Shown here piece after piece: positions 47,760 through 59,627 of a stretch of 64,000 bases of DNA. The notes below the pieces were generated by a model. That model was given only the letters and a program-made list of their open reading frames with translations, had not been told where the DNA came from and did no database searches. Origin of the DNA: Liquidambar formosana (taxonomy: Eukaryota > Streptophyta > Magnoliopsida > Saxifragales > Altingiaceae); contig CM077824.1 of assembly GCA_039720395.1 (NCBI GenBank), forward strand, positions 23,885,278 to 23,949,277. The letters run 5' to 3'. Numbering within the stretch: position 1 is the first letter of the stretch; the number at the start of each line of letters is the position of its first letter. A program made the translations under genes and the position numbers.

Positions 47760-48490
47760 ATTGCAGAGTGTTGGAATACATATGTTTTGAGTTCCTATTA
47801 GGCATACCACAGAGCTCTCAAAATAAGGCATCAAAAAGGCAAGTGCTTTGTAGTTTCAATCTTCGCTCTGCATAAAGAGTAGTATTGGTCTTCTATGTGG
47901 AAGTGAAAAACTACCAGTCTCTACATAGGTATAACATTTACAAAATTATCCATAGTCTCTGGCCATTAATGGAGTTTATAGTTCCAAATATTTTTCCACT
48001 AAGCTTGTTCGATATTGTTCCTATGGCCTATTTTGACTATTGATCAATAAAATAAATAGATTTCACAAAACAAAATTTTGTTGTATCTTAATGCCATCCT
48101 TGAAAGTCTACTATTGAATTCAGGCTATGGAAATTAAATTTAAAGGATAGTTTTTACAACATCTTCATCTAAGATTTTCTCTAAAAAATCTTGCCTCCAT
48201 ATCTTTGCTTCCATTTATTCATCCACCTTACAAGAAGATCCTACATTCCATGTTTAAGTGAGACTCTGTATTCCTCAATTCGTAATATCGAAGGATCCAT
48301 CCAAATGTTGAGGAATTCTTCATTTTTAACGACTAAATAAGTTCCCTTACGAATAATATGCCTTGATTCTAAGATCGTTTTCCAAATGTCTGAAAATGAT
48401 GTATAAATAAATGAATGAATATGTGGAGACCTTAGCCCAAACATCAAACATAAGAAAAATACCTTCAACTGTGGCATTGGATGCTCCATC
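47760..48490 (-). mobile_element. decayed LINE ORF2 fragment (probable)
   Basis: Minus-strand peptide at 48,241-48,489 includes FSDIWKTILESRHIIRKGTY, EEFLNIWMDPSI and RVSLKHG. This resembles the segment after the RT domain in plant LINEs (xxWKxIL...R..IRKG...LNIW.DP). Further down the strand VKSIYFIDQ fits the motif before the zf-RVT domain. Many stops and frameshifts; ends not found. Confidence 0.5.
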
Positions 48491-48940
48491 CTATTGGTTC
48501 ATCATAAACATTCTCCCACAATTCTGATTCCCTATCTCTGCTACCTCTATCTTCACGATTCTACTTTTGTTGTCCATATCTTTATGGTTATTGTTGCAAG
48601 AACGATGGAGGTTGGGGATAAGATGGTTGTCCTTAGTAAGATTGTAACATATAATAGAATTGTCAGTATGCTGGTGTTGGCTGATACTTTTGCTGATACA
48701 TATACTAATAAAAAAATTATAAAAGGGATATACTAAACTAGTGCTACAAAGACCATGCTAATTGTGGCCAATATAGCATGATATGTTCTTTCTGCTTACA
48801 ATAATAATGCATGGTTGTGCCCACCATGGAATGAAATATACCAAATAATGATTTTACCAAAAATCATTTTCATAAATCCTAACCTTATCTATATCCCAAA
48901 TAATCTTATAATTATCTTAAATTATGATATAAATATAATA

Positions 48941-49221
48941 CTCCCCCCATTCTACAAAGATAGGTCATTTTTGCAAATTTTTTTGTCCCAAAATGTTTGG
49001 CCATTTTGAAAAGTCAAACCATATTTTTTTTTTTGGATTTTCAGATTTTCTTATACTACCTTTCTTATTTCAAGAATTAATTTTCATACAACCCAATAAC
49101 AATTAGTAAGAAAGGGTATTGTGGAAAGATTATGTTTAATAATGAGAAGTTAATGCAATTATGGCTTTTCTTAAACTGTGTGTTTTGTCAAACTTAGCCT
49201 ATCTTTGTGGGATGGAGTGAG
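48941..49221. mobile_element. Stowaway-type MITE
   Basis: 281 bp flanked by TA dinucleotides (48,939-48,940 and 49,222-49,223). TIRs read CTCCCCCCATTCTACAAAGA and, from the other end, CTCACTCCATCCCACAAAGA, matching the Stowaway (Tc1/mariner) consensus CTCCCTCCGTCCC. AT-rich and non-coding. Confidence 0.9.
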
Positions 49222-49419
49222 TAACATAAATAATCATTTATGATTTAAATTCTTGAAATCATAAATTAAATCTAACAATTAAACATGTGAATTCATCCTC
49301 ATTCACATACATTTATAATTTCTAAAAATGTATATAATTATCTAAGCTTCACAATAAACATAATTTCAAATTAAGACATAAAAAACCCACTATTTCTAAC
49401 TCAAGATTTATTCCACAAA

Positions 49420-49459
<40 letters not shown>

Positions 49460-50248
49460 TTTAATTTCCGAGAATAATAATCATAAATATATTATATATC
49501 CTATTGTCATGTCAATGGATTCAACCTATGAAAATTGCATGAGTCTACCTGAGGTATATTCTATGAAATGTGTAGAAGATGCATACTTTGAATTTGTGGG
49601 TGAGTAAATCCATACCTAAGATGTACATGCAACTAGGGGCGGAACATAAAAGGGACCGGGGCCATGGACCCTGCAAAATTTTGGAAAAAAAAAAACAGTC
49701 CCTACCTAAAGTTTTGCAACATATGTAAAAAGTGTAATAGGTGGCCACCACAATTGGTGGGATGCAACTCACAAAATCAAACTCAATGCTTTAATTTTAC
49801 CAAAATAACCCAATCTTTAGAAGAAAATGATGACTTTAAGAGGGATAATTTTGTCAAACCACTTACCATTCTTTGATTATTTTTTCTATTTCTTCCCTGA
49901 TCCCTATATAGCCAACCATACCCATATGTTTTTTCACATTTTCTATTGCACTCCCTCAGTCCCTCTTCTTTTGGCCCTCTTTGCCTTGAAAATATGAAAT
50001 CCCTAAATCCCTTTTATCTCTTCCATTGCATGCATGTTTATGGGTGTTGTGGTTCATATGGGTGTGAACCTGGGAAAGTGGCTCACATGAAATAAAAAAG
50101 GAGTTGCCACTTCATTTTTAAAGGAAAAGAGGAAAACCCTAAAATGTTTTATTTTCCAAAATAGGTAACTCCAAATTTAAAAATGGAAAGGCAAAAAGTC
50201 TTTTGAAAACCAAAGATTGGATTCGAGGGCTAAGTTACGATGTGGGAA

Positions 50249-52313
50249 TGTGAGGACCCAAGGCTTGATTCATGAGAATTTTGGGTTAGGATGTGTTGAA
50301 GTATGTTTTGGGGAGGCACACACTTCTTTTTGTACATATTGAGTGATTTGGTCCACTGTAGGTTGTTTTGGTCGACTATGTTACAGACAGAATGTCAATG
50401 TACTGTTCCTTGGGGAGTTTTGGTCGACTACTTTCTGTTTGGTCGACTATAACATACGAATTTCAACTTAAGGGCTAGATTTTTTATGGGATGTAAATAC
50501 CATTTTACCCTCACCTATGCTTCCTTTAAAACTTGAATTCTAGAGGGTTCTCACCCATTTTGCTGAGCCGATCGAGAGAGAGAGAGAGAGAAAGAGAGGA
50601 AGAGAAAGAGAAAAGGGTGGAGGCTCGACGGCGGCTCGCTGGAGCACGGTAGCCTTGATCCGACGCCGTCGAGCTCGGATCTAAAGTATTTTGGCCTGAT
50701 TTATGCATGTATGGTTGTGGATTTGCATTTATTCACTCTATTTTTGAGGTAGGGGCATTTTCTCATCTTAAACCATTGATACATGGGGGTTTTAGGTTTA
50801 AATCATGTAAAAATACATGTATTTGGCATGCTTCGCATAAATATCATGTATGTAAGCATATTTTACGAGTTTTGATCAATTTTGGAAAATCTCGGGTTTT
50901 GTATTATACCCTAATTGGGTTATATGTATGTTACATTTCAAACCCTCACTTGATTTGGGATACAATGGGATTGATTTACATACCCCATTTTTTATATTCT
51001 TGTTATTGATGAAACTCTTATATATTTAAGGGTTTAATGGGTTGGTTTTAAAACCTATTAGACTATTTTGTGTAGTCAAAATGTTGGGGGTCACTCTTAT
51101 ATCAATGTTTTTGAAACCATTATTTTGAAAAATTGTTGGAAAATGATGTATATGAATTATGGGGGTTATTTCATACGATTTAATTGCATAACTTGTTATA
51201 TGGTTTTCTTGGAAAATTTATATATAATTTTCCGATTTATGTGGGAATTATGAAAGTGGTAAATGAAAAGATAAGTGGTGATGATATGGATATGGTGATG
51301 AGGGCCACTGGAGATAGGATTACTGCGGTCCCAAATGAACGGGACGTCGTGTTGTGTCTTCCTATCTTTTAGTCCTGGGCTACGTGCCCGAATATGAGGT
51401 TACTTTCTGATCCAAGTAGGATCATAGTGTTTCCTCATGATGGGGTTACTTTTTGGACCCAGATAGGATCCATAGTGTTTCCCCTTATTTTCCGCGCGCG
51501 AGGCCCCGTATGACCTGGGGAGGATTTATCAGTTTAAAATACTGATGTTATGGATTGCCAGATATGGCGGATGATGATTATTGACTTATAAGGCCGTGAT
51601 ATGATATCAGAAAATAATGGATAATTTATTAGTAAAATGATAATTTTGATAACCTCTTTAATAAGGAAAAAGGGGTGTTGTTATTAAATGATTTAACTTT
51701 CGCAGTTTATTTCATTATACCTATATCAGTTTTATTTACTGGAAATTTATATCGCAAACTAATAATGGTTTTGCAGGGATTCTTTCAAAAGTATATATGT
51801 ATATACTATGGTTTTGAAAACCTCGGATTATTTTCGGGAAAATGTTTTCTTACTGAGCGTGTAGCTCATACCCCCACAGTTTTTCTTGCAGGTCATATTT
51901 TCAAAATAAAGTTTGGCCTGGTTTTTGGGAAGCACATCAGCATGCTTGCACTCATATAGAGAAATCATTGTATTTTTATTTCGGCTGAAAGCCTATGCAT
52001 GTATTAATTTTAATTTATGGCTTGTAATAATTAATTTGTAGTGAGGTGGACTTAATGGGACCATGTGGCTATGATGCAGCTTTAATTTATTTATTTGGAA
52101 TATTGTGTGGATGGCTGGAAATTATTATAAATGTGTTTTCTACAGGTTTTATGGTTAGTAGATAACTTAGTATGTCCTATTTACAAATGGGACCATGCCG
52201 GATTTTCTAAAAATGTTTTCAAAAGAATTATTATTAATAAACCCCCACCAAAATTGTCTTTAAAATTTGTTTTCTTGCTATATAACTAACGGTCCCTATT
52301 TCGGGTCGTTACA
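50249..52313 (+). mobile_element. family-A-related solo LTR nested in family D
   Basis: 2,065 bp from TGTGAGGACCC to GGGTCGTTACA with a perfect TSD GGGAA (50,244-50,248 and 52,314-52,318). It shares the 3' half with the copy at 33,893-36,350 but has its own motif array of four TTGGTCGACTA-type sites (50,349-50,455). Solo, non-coding. Confidence 0.9.
50349..50460 (+). promoter_or_regulatory. four TTGGTCGACTA-type sites in LTR U3
   Basis: Four copies: TTGGTCCACTG, TTGGTCGACTATG, TTGGTCGACTACT and TTGGTCGACTATA. They lie 100-200 bp from the LTR start, ahead of a GA-rich leader at 50,573-50,612. No strong TATA is visible; a weak candidate is near 50,494. Confidence 0.5.
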
Positions 52314-52951
52314 GGGAAGGTTCTAGGCAAAGCCTATAGGTATCCATATCGCCCTAATCGGTCTCTTAATTTAATTGGGCTAAATTAATATCTTAATCAC
52401 ATACAAAAAATAAAAAATAAAATAACATTTATCATCACAAGACAGCATGCACATCACTAATCCATCCATCCACATAAGCAAATAAATAAAAAAGACAATA
52501 AAAAAAGAAAACTAGGATACTTAGTATCCTAGGGCGGACTTGAACATCAATTGAGCGCCTATGTACCTTGTATTAAATATACAAGGATCAATGTTCACGT
52601 AATTCGTTTTAGAAGGGGTTATGACCTAATAATGACTTATGGTAAACCCTAAGTTTCCTTTCAAGAAAATATGAAAAGTTTCCGAAGCAAGAAGATTCTC
52701 AAAAATAGACTTTAGAAGATATATATGAGATTTCAATGAAAGATGGAAACTTTTTTAGAAAAAGGAATTTTTTAAGGAAGGAAAACCTTAAAGATTTACC
52801 ATATCTCTTTATTAGGAAATAACCCAAGGAGGAAGAAGGGAAAGAATAAGGAAGAAAAATGTAATTTCCATACCTACTTACCATTTGCAATAATCTCCAA
52901 GCGATAGCCAAAAATACCGAATAACCGTCCTATTTTCAATAAGGCAATTAT

Positions 52952-55165
52952 TGTCACACCCCAAACCCAAAAGACTAGATTTGGCGACATGATTATCAAA
53001 ACCCACATAAGACTATGTCCCACATAGGTTAGATCACTTAACGATATCAACCTGTTAAGTTGTCTCCAATAATCCATCTACAATAAAATTTAAGCCATAA
53101 CATAACTAAAGTCTCAACAATTAATTGAAATAACTAGATAAATCCATATCCATCAAAGTAAATTATCATCTCCAATAACCTACTACAACGTCCACTGAAA
53201 TAATAAACTAATTCTTTAACTACTAAAATAAAAGTTCTAGTTTAACTTGAAGATCACGCCATTGACTCCCTAACTCTTCGCACGCAGAAGCTACTCACAT
53301 CAAGGTAATCATCTGTGGGGAAAAATATAAAGGGTGAGCATAAAGCTCAGTAAGAAAACTTTACACAATATATAGGGGAAGAGGTCAAGCATATTTGCAC
53401 GATTAATTTAAAAACGTAGGTAACAAAACGATAGAGTTTTACAATAAATCATTTCTTTCAATTTAGTAAGCATATAAACTTTAAGAAATAATTCTCTTGC
53501 TTTCAATTCAATAAACAATAACACTGAAACACTTTCGATAACAATACATTCGATAAATCATTTTAGAATCACTGATTCATATATTACAAATTGATAAAAC
53601 ACTAATTCATACAAGTACTTCCTCTGGCTAGACTCACATTCAATAGGCGCCTATCATCCCGGGACTTTACACTACATCAGTATTGATGACCAACAGTATT
53701 AGAATCCCCTGCTGGCACGGATCAATTTTTCAACAGTATTAAAATCCCCTGCTGAGACGGACCAATAATCTAACTAGAGTTCACACTTATACAAAAAAAC
53801 ATTTGACAAATATCTTTCACAAGTGAAATAGATTCAAACACGTATGTAAAACAATTTCAATAAATGACTATTTTTGCTTGACCGACAGTACATAATAAAT
53901 AAATACTTTGATAATGAAACAATTTTGAAAACAATTGTCCACAAATCATTGGCTCACAAAAGAGGAATAAAAATCAGATTTATTTTTATTTAATCAAAGA
54001 GGACGATACATTGTGCAAGTTCTCTTACCTCAAGCCAAACCTTCAACAATCCAATCGATCAAACTCCTAACAATCCCAACGCTACTCAAAACCTAAAATC
54101 ATTAATATTATTTATCAATAAAATCATACTTAAGCAAAAAAAGTCTCCCCAACTAAGTGGTGCGTTAAGGGTTCAATATCTAATTCTCATGGCCTTATAA
54201 TGCTTACTATATTTAATATAATTAATATATACACTAACGTGGCATTAAAATAGACTCATGTTAAATTATAAATTAATAGGTTTGAATTACTTTTTGACAC
54301 AGCAAAGTTACCAGTCAATCCGAGATAAGTTGACTGTTAACAGATGTGAAGTTGCCAGTCAGAATGTAGTAAAACAGCAGCAGATTTTTGTATTAACTTC
54401 CTATGCTACCCAAGGCAAAAGCAGAAGTTCACTCACTGATTTTCCCTCAAAATCAGTCCCTAAATCTGTGGGAGAGATGTCTGTGGAAGGGTCTATGGTA
54501 GCGTTTGAGAAAATTTGTGGTGGTGGACATGGGAAGTGGTGGAAACCACCATTTTGGCTTTCCTTGTCACCCAAACCCAAAGAAAGAGATTTTTGGTGGT
54601 TGGATGATCTTGTGCAACAGCTATGGAGGGGTTTTTGAGTGGTGGTGATGATGGTTTAGTGATTGTAGAAGTGATAGAGATGAAGGATTGGATTAGAGAT
54701 GAAAATCTTGGTAACACAGTAAAGTTACCGGTCAACAGATGGTAATTTACCTGTAAATAGACATGAAGTTGGCAGTCAATTCGTACAAAACAGCATCAGC
54801 TCCTTTCTTTGTCCTTCTCTCTTATGGATCCATCGTCCCCCTTTCTCTCTCTATATTATTTTCAGTCAAAAGAATATAAATCCTCCCTAAAGGTTTCTTA
54901 TATAGGGTGCAAGTTAATCCTAACCTAATTAGGATTACCTTCAAAGTTAGTGTTTGATTAGGATATGAACACTATTACTCATTGATTAGAAAACAATCAC
55001 TATTACTCATTGATTAGGATACGAACACTATTACTCATTGATTAGGTTACAAAGTTGAACATGTTTGAGGTTAATCCTAAATTAACTCATACGTTTAAAT
55101 CTAACTAAAGGCAATCAATTTTTTTAGTTAATTAATTATGCCTAAGAAAAATTCGGGATTTTATA
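52952..55165 (-). mobile_element. family-F solo LTR (antisense)
   Basis: 2,214 bp from TGTCACACCCC to CGGGATTTTATA. Flanks ATTAT (52,947-52,951) and ATTAC (55,166-55,170) form a TSD with one mismatch; removing the insert restores a host string like that in the second family-D copy (CAATTATCATGCTCA near 62,764). The terminal CA has become TA. A minus-strand TATA (CTATATAA, 54,898-54,905) has three 28-29-bp tandem repeats upstream (54,956-55,046). Confidence 0.8.
54898..55046 (-). promoter_or_regulatory. family-F LTR promoter with three tandem repeats
   Basis: Minus-strand TATA CTATATAA at 54,898-54,905. Starting about 50 bp upstream are three direct copies of a 28-29-bp unit built on ACTATTACTCATTGATTAG (54,971, about 55,000 and 55,028). 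A position like the dyad arrays of other families, but direct repeats rather than dyads. Confidence 0.6.
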
Positions 55166-56224
55166 ATTACCATGCTCACAAGCACCCTTACACGTGCTAA
55201 AAATAATACCATAATAACAATAAAAAAATATGGACAGAGATTATTAAGGCTCTAGTCATCCTAATAATCATGCCAAAGACAAATAATCATAAAATCATAA
55301 AACCTTAATATGTTCTTACATGTAATGACCTAGCCTAAATGCATAAGAACTATGAAAAAAGAAACATGCAAAAAGATCATAATAATCATGAGAATATCAA
55401 ATAATATCATTATGTATGAAAAACAAAGCAAACTCAAGTAAAAAATATGATATTTTATATAAAATATGAAAAAATGCCTTCTTACGATGAGCTTTTTTAA
55501 GCAAAATTATCCTAAGAAAATCTTATATAGAAATCATCCCATATAAAGGTTCTATCAACATATCCTACATAAAATATATACTTTAAAACATATTAGAAGT
55601 GATTGCATGCTTAAACACATTCTCAAACACTCTCATGCAAAATCCTACTCTCTATAAAGGATAATTATCCTTGGAAAAGGATAACGTCTCCAAAAACCCT
55701 AGAAAATCTACTACATGAATGCAACCCTAACATGATTCTATCATATATGACATATATTAAACAACCATGATGAGAAATAATTCAAAAACTTACACTAAAC
55801 ATGCTACATGAAACTTATATAAGCTAAAAAGCTAATAAGGATAACATTCAAAACCCTAAACTCACAACAATGCACTATAATCCATGAATAAACCCTAAAG
55901 CATGATTAATACATCATAAACAATCCCATTATCATGCATATTAACTCACAAAAGTATCAAACATTGGTAATAACAATGACAATAGCATGCATTGGAACTT
56001 ACATAAGAGAGAAACCCTAATTCCAGATTCTAGAGTTAAATGTGTTACCTCTTGTAGAGCCTCCTCTTAACATAGAGAACTCCTCATCCTCTTTTGCTAG
56101 GGTTAAAGAAAATCTCTTTGTATTCCTTTCTCTTTCACACAAAAAAAAAAAAAAAAAAATCCCTTCTTTTAGGGTTTAGGTTATAAGTGTATAAGTTGCC
56201 TCCCTTAGGATTGAACATAGTTAA

Positions 56225-56510
56225 GTATTTATAGGGATCAGCTCTCCTAAATCAATGGACAATATTAATTTATTAGATAATTATCCAAGGGCTATTAGAG
56301 ACTCTCTTGAGGCTTAAGACACTCAAAGTTACCTAAAAATTAGAAGGAAAGATTTGTGGAGAAATAAGTAAAAAATGGAAGAAAATCACAAAAACCCTAA
56401 AAAATGATGGAGTGCCACAAATAACCACCCAAGGCTGGGCGGCTAGCCACCTGAGCCTAAGCGGCTAGCCGCCCAGCCCTAGGTGGTCACCCGAGGGCAC
56501 CGTCAGCAAA
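56225..56510 (-). promoter_or_regulatory. family-D LTR promoter with GCGGCTAGCCGC sites
   Basis: Minus-strand TATA CTATAAATAC (56,225-56,234). About 210-275 bp upstream are GGGCGGCTAGCCACC and AAGCGGCTAGCCGCCC plus a partial copy AGGTGGTCACCCG, in a locally GC-rich patch. This is again a perfect or near-perfect dyad array upstream of an LTR TATA. Confidence 0.55.
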
Positions 56511-57949
56511 TGCCATTTTTGCACTCCTTCGCCTTCCAAAAGTGTTTCAAAGGTCAAACGAAATTCGATTTTGACGAAACAAAAGCCAAAACAACCGTGC
56601 TTTGAAAAGGAACACATTTTTAAACATTTTTAAGGCAAAAATCCTTAACCATGGGTGTATGGTTAGGTTTTATAAATACAGTTAACCACTGTACACCACC
56701 GTTGCAAAGCTTAGGTTTGCACACAGGGTTGCACCAAATGCTTTCCAAATCAAAATCTAATCTTTTAAAACATGAAATTTAAACTAATTGAGGTCTAATG
56801 AGGGAGAATTGAGTGATAATTATGAGCCGACTTGAGTGAACCAAGAGAGAGTCTTTTAGCCAACTTGAACCATTATGAACCAAATTAATCTTAAACCATC
56901 AATTCATTAAATCGAACCTATAAATACCTCCTATATATCAATATGAGCTCCAATTGACAATTTGGAGATCATTTCAAAGTCAAACAGAAAATATACGACT
57001 TAAAAGATAATAATGCCCTTAAAGTCACAAAATCTCTAATTGACTATTGAAACCTCTTCCAAATCGAACCAAAATTCATATGCATCATCCTTAATGCCAT
57101 AAAAACTTAATGCAATAGTCTAGAGCCAAAAATAAAACAAAAATCTACATGACATGATGACCTCTAGCTACAGTGACAAAAATGGGCTATAACAATATGG
57201 CTTTACTATGTATGTCATACTTGACCAGATATATAATGAAGATGCATGGTCTTTTTTCCATTTTTGATTTTTTAACATCTTTACTAAAGTTGGTTCAAAT
57301 ATTTTTCCTTTAATGTATTTAGTAGATTATGCTTTACGAAATCCTTTTACAGTTTGCTTTATGAATAAGCTCCTTTTAGTATTCTTTTTAATAGTATTTA
57401 TATAACAAGAATTTGTGGTAAAGGAAAAAAATATTATTACTAGTCTATTATAATTTCTTAGGCTAACCGTTGGCCTGACAACCTAAAGTTCTTGGTTCTA
57501 CCCTTGCATGCAACCTCTTAAATGTAAGCCTAGCCTCAAAATGTACATCATGAAGATGAAGATTACGTAATCCAAAATAAAACTAAGAACTCTCAAAAGC
57601 CATATACAAGTTTCCCAAAGGTATAGATTTAACCAATAGTAGAGAATCTATGCTAAAAATGGTTAAATAGAAATCTAATTATGCAAATGAAAGGTGAAGA
57701 AGATGAAGACAAACCCAAGGAGGGCTGCCATAAGCTTGAAGATGCAATACTAAGTGTAGGAGAAGCAAAACCCTAACTCCCATACCCATTCTCTCTCCAC
57801 CATCCCTCTCTCCTTCTCATTCCATACCTTTCTCTCTTATTCTCTCTCTAAACCAACAGCAAAATGAAGTGAATAATCCCTAAAGGTCAGGCCAAATAGG
57901 TTTTAAAAAATACAAGGGGCATATGTGTAATTTGATGCTAAAATATATA

Positions 57950-59275
57950 GGGAAAATTACACTTTGCCCCCATCATCTTTAAGCCGAAATCACTTTTCCC
58001 CCCTCATCTACAAAATCCTACAAATAAGTCCTCGAACTATTGAAAGTTTACACTTTTCACCAAACCATTAAACTGCCATTAGAAAGTTAACAAAACTTAA
58101 CATGTGCAATGCACATGATACAAGGTTAATTCATTTGCTACCGAAAATGCCCTTAAGTTTCTATTCAAGTTTTTATTTTTTGTTTTTTGAATTTTAGGGT
58201 TTAGAAAAATAAGCGAAAAGTCAACATTGGTTTCAGTATTAGTCAATTTAGTCAACGAGGGTCCCACAAGGTGGGGCCTACTTTGGTGAGTCCAACGGTC
58301 AAAGGTGGGACCCATCGGGTCAACCTAAAGTTTTTAAAAACATGGGAACACAATAAGGGCACGTGAGTGCACCCACACCGGATCAAAACACCATTCATCT
58401 TCAACCTTGGGACGTGTTGCACCAATTGCAACATGTTGAAATACTCAACTTCTCTCTAAGATTTCTCCTTCGTTTCTCAACCAAAATTAGTGATTCAAGA
58501 TCCATTTTAAAGATCTTTTGGAACTCTACAAGATTAAGTAAATGGTTCATGAAAAATCATTACAAAATATATAGGTTTTAAGGTTCAAAGTTGCGGGTTT
58601 AAACAACCCAAAAATCTGCAAATTTTCAAAATAAGAAGTAATGACCATTTTTCTTCAAAATCAACATCATTGTGTTCTTAAACCCCAAAACCTAGGGTTT
58701 GGTCATACATATTACATGATTTTTGGGAAAAATAAAATAATATTAATGCTTCCAAAGTGCAATTTTCCATTTTTTTTTTAATCTCAACTCAATATTTCGA
58801 GTACCCATCATAGTTCATCAACAAAATTCACCAAAACAAACAACGAAGGAGTGGGCATGAGGTGGCTGTAGTTGACGAGCTTGATGAAGGCCTTAACGCA
58901 AGACTTCTTTGTAGTCCTTGCAGATCACCTTCTTTGGGTACTTGGCGATGTCGGCAACAAGGCAGTGGTCGTAAGGGCGGTGGCGCGTGCTTCTAGTGAG
59001 GTGCTCTTATGGTGATGTTGCTGCTACAGGTTCCAGTGCCCAGAAGAAGATGCTTTTATATGGTTGGAGGTAAAACGTAGGGAAAATAAGGTGGGTATTT
59101 ATGTCATTTTGCTTTTTTAGCATTAAGGGCATTATTGTAATTTTATTCATTTTGTTAACGCCGGCTATCCATTAACGTCTTCCAGTCATTTGAGGGGGTA
59201 TTTATAGGATTTTAAAGATGAGGGATGAAAAGTGATTTCAAGGCAAAGATTGAGGGGGCAAAGTATAATTTTCCC
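57950..59275. mobile_element. Pack-MULE carrying an RPL27 fragment
   Basis: 1,326 bp with a perfect 9-bp TSD AAATATATA (57,941-57,949 and 59,276-59,284). TIRs begin GGGAAAATTACACTTTGCCC on the left and GGGAAAATTATACTTTGCCC on the right and stay similar for about 150 bp. The interior has no transposase but does have a host gene fragment at 58,851-59,000. Long TIRs, 9-bp TSD and captured coding sequence define a Pack-MULE. Confidence 0.9.
58851..59000 (-). pseudogene. captured fragment of ribosomal protein eL27 (RPL27)
   Basis: Minus-strand translation reads RPYDHCLVADIAKYPKKVI, then after a small frame-shifting deletion KKSCVKAFIKLVNYSHLMPT. This is the central part of cytosolic 60S ribosomal protein eL27. 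The copy lacks both termini, has a frameshift and a stop after EVLR, and is uninterrupted by introns over this stretch. It is not functional as a ribosomal protein. Fragment ends are approximate. Confidence 0.85.
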
Positions 59276-59627
59276 AAATATATATATATAACTGCTCATC
59301 CCAGATTAATTGAAGGTCATTCAGATAGGGCAAGATGGCTATTGCTTGAAATGGGACACCTCCAATCAATCGGCTTTAATGCCCGATTAATTGTGCAAGT
59401 CAGAAAATACCCAATGATGAGTGGAAATATACATAAAGTTACCCACATACATTTAATGCATGTATCATGTAAACGTAACACTTAACCATCATTTATGTAT
59501 ACCCAAATGCATCAAAACTCCTCACATGCTATGATTATATAAGAAAGAACCGACAAATAACTCACTAATACTCATGCTAATAACACACTAAACCTTTAAT
59601 ACTGTATTATAAAAATACGATCATTAC

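Larger units (their letters stand above)
50061..57194 (-). mobile_element. family-D LTR, copy 1 (antisense), interrupted twice
   Basis: Own sequence 50,061-50,248, 52,319-52,951 and 55,171-57,194, about 2.85 kb. The minus strand starts TGTTATAGCCC (57,194); the far end lies near GTGTGAACC at 50,061. Candidate TSD ATATG (50,056-50,060 and 57,195-57,199). A second copy starts near 60,670. Minus-strand TATA (CTATAAATAC, 56,225-56,234) with a GCGGCTAGCCGC array upstream. The 50,061 end is two bases off a canonical TG, so that boundary is approximate. Confidence 0.7.
49634..57506. mobile_element. hAT-type DNA transposon, interrupted by a large LTR
   Basis: Left end TAGGGGCGGAAC and right end, inverted, CAAGGGTAGAACC, with a perfect 8-bp TSD CATGCAAC (49,626-49,633 and 57,507-57,514). 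An 8-bp TSD and AGGGGCGGA-type ends are typical of plant hAT elements. Its own sequence is 49,634 to about 50,060 and 57,195-57,506, about 740 bp, so it is non-autonomous; no transposase was found. Confidence 0.75.
48800..59627 (-). mobile_element. old family-A-like LTR (antisense), host of nest 2
   Basis: Pieces at about 48,800-49,633, 57,515-57,949 and 59,285-59,627 align in order with the antisense copy at 44,388-46,920 (for example ATTGTCATGTCAATGG near 49,501 and a final CATTACA at 59,621-59,627). The left part is missing. It was hit by a Stowaway MITE, a hAT element and a Pack-MULE, making it one of the oldest layers here. Confidence 0.65.

Noticed and set aside
54258..54638. 126-codon frame within the family-F LTR
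   Set aside because: It lies inside an LTR with no gag or pol similarity and overlaps an equally long frame on the other strand.
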